Shown: piece after piece, positions 5,767 to 5,859 of the stretch
Position numbering within the stretch: position 1 is the stretch's first letter
How the letters are laid out: each line of letters starts with the position of its first letter
NCBI GenBank assembly: GCA_004555245.1
Contig: SFIS01000100.1
Location: 1-5,859, forward strand
Length of the DNA: 5,859 nt
Reading direction: 5' to 3'
DNA from: Bacteroidales bacterium
GTDB lineage: Bacteria > Bacteroidota > Bacteroidia > Bacteroidales > Bacteroidaceae
The notes under the pieces: generated by a model
The model's database searches: none
What the model was told of the DNA's origin: nothing
What the model saw: only the letters and a program-made list of their open reading frames with translations
Made by a program: the position numbers and the translations under genes

Positions 5767-5859
5767 GTTCGCCCGACATGGGCATAATCTAATGGGTGAA
5801 AGTCCCGAGCGTGCCCCGATAGCGGGAAGCGCATAGTCCGAGGCAACGGTGTCCACCGC
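5767..5859 (+). mobile_element. Group II intron, 5' end (partial, cut by window edge)
   Basis: The sequence resembles the start of bacterial group II introns as I remember them: a GUGYG-like 5' end (here GTTCG, differing at base 3), a GCCC/GGGC hairpin (5771-5774 / 5780-5783), then GGGTGAAAGTCCC (5794-5806), a CCCG/CGGG hairpin with an ATAG loop (5815-5826) nested in GCG/CGC (5809-5811 / 5830-5832), then AGGCAACGGTGTCCACCGC. These would be the first helices of ribozyme domain I. The reverse-transcriptase/maturase gene and domains V-VI would lie beyond the window. It is co-oriented with the operon and begins right after the terminator T-run, as expected for class IIC introns, which recognise a hairpin plus a short exon sequence. 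The class is inferred from position. The exact 5' boundary is uncertain by a few bases because of the non-consensus GTTCG. RNase P RNA also has a GAAAGTCC-type motif but fits the rest poorly. Confidence 0.78.

Noticed and set aside
5583..5846. Minus-strand 87-codon frame at the right end
   Set aside because: It is antisense to the end of the SusD-like gene, the terminator and the intron RNA, all of which are better explained on the plus strand.
5794..5859. RNase P RNA start
   Set aside because: A GAAAGTCC motif is present, but the surrounding helices and the GGTGTCCACC segment fit a group II intron domain I, and the position after the terminator fits intron targeting.

Overview
The window looks like a piece of a Bacteroidota chromosome, most likely Bacteroidales and plausibly Prevotella-like. 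Three things point there. It carries an adjacent SusC/SusD-family outer-membrane pair. The best promoter matches the Bacteroidota form TTTG-N19-TAnnTTTG. The two genes have A/T-rich starts with no Shine-Dalgarno sequence. The genus is inference. The coding part has balanced base composition, while the 5' flank is strongly A/T-rich apart from a few structured or purine-rich islands.

Layout. Positions 1-822 hold no convincing protein gene. From left to right they contain: a possible leftward promoter at the edge (41-48), a GC-rich nested hairpin (78-135), a purine-rich stretch with six irregular GGCATG/GGCAAG copies (137-255), an 11-bp inverted repeat (267-277 / 331-341), a T14 tract running into a strong rightward promoter (373-403), and a predicted leader of about 410 nt. 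Within the leader, positions 577-727 fold by eye into a closed element: a long closing helix of up to 17 bp around three mutually compatible hairpins, with another hairpin at 750-766. I do not recognise it as a known riboswitch class.

Positions 823-4116 encode a complete SusC/RagA-type TonB-dependent transporter. After 20 nt, 4137-5711 encode its SusD/RagB-type surface lipoprotein. Together they should form a bedspring-like complex: the lipoprotein captures an oligomeric nutrient, probably a glycan, and the barrel imports it using TonB energy. No glycosidase, sensor or sigma/anti-sigma gene lies in the window, so the substrate cannot be named.

The operon ends in a strong intrinsic terminator (5734-5766). 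Directly after its T6 tract begins what looks like the 5' end of a group II intron (5767-5859, cut by the window edge), in the same orientation as the genes. Insertion just behind a terminator hairpin is the known habit of group IIC introns. The two observations most worth following up are the structured susC leader and the terminator-docked intron.
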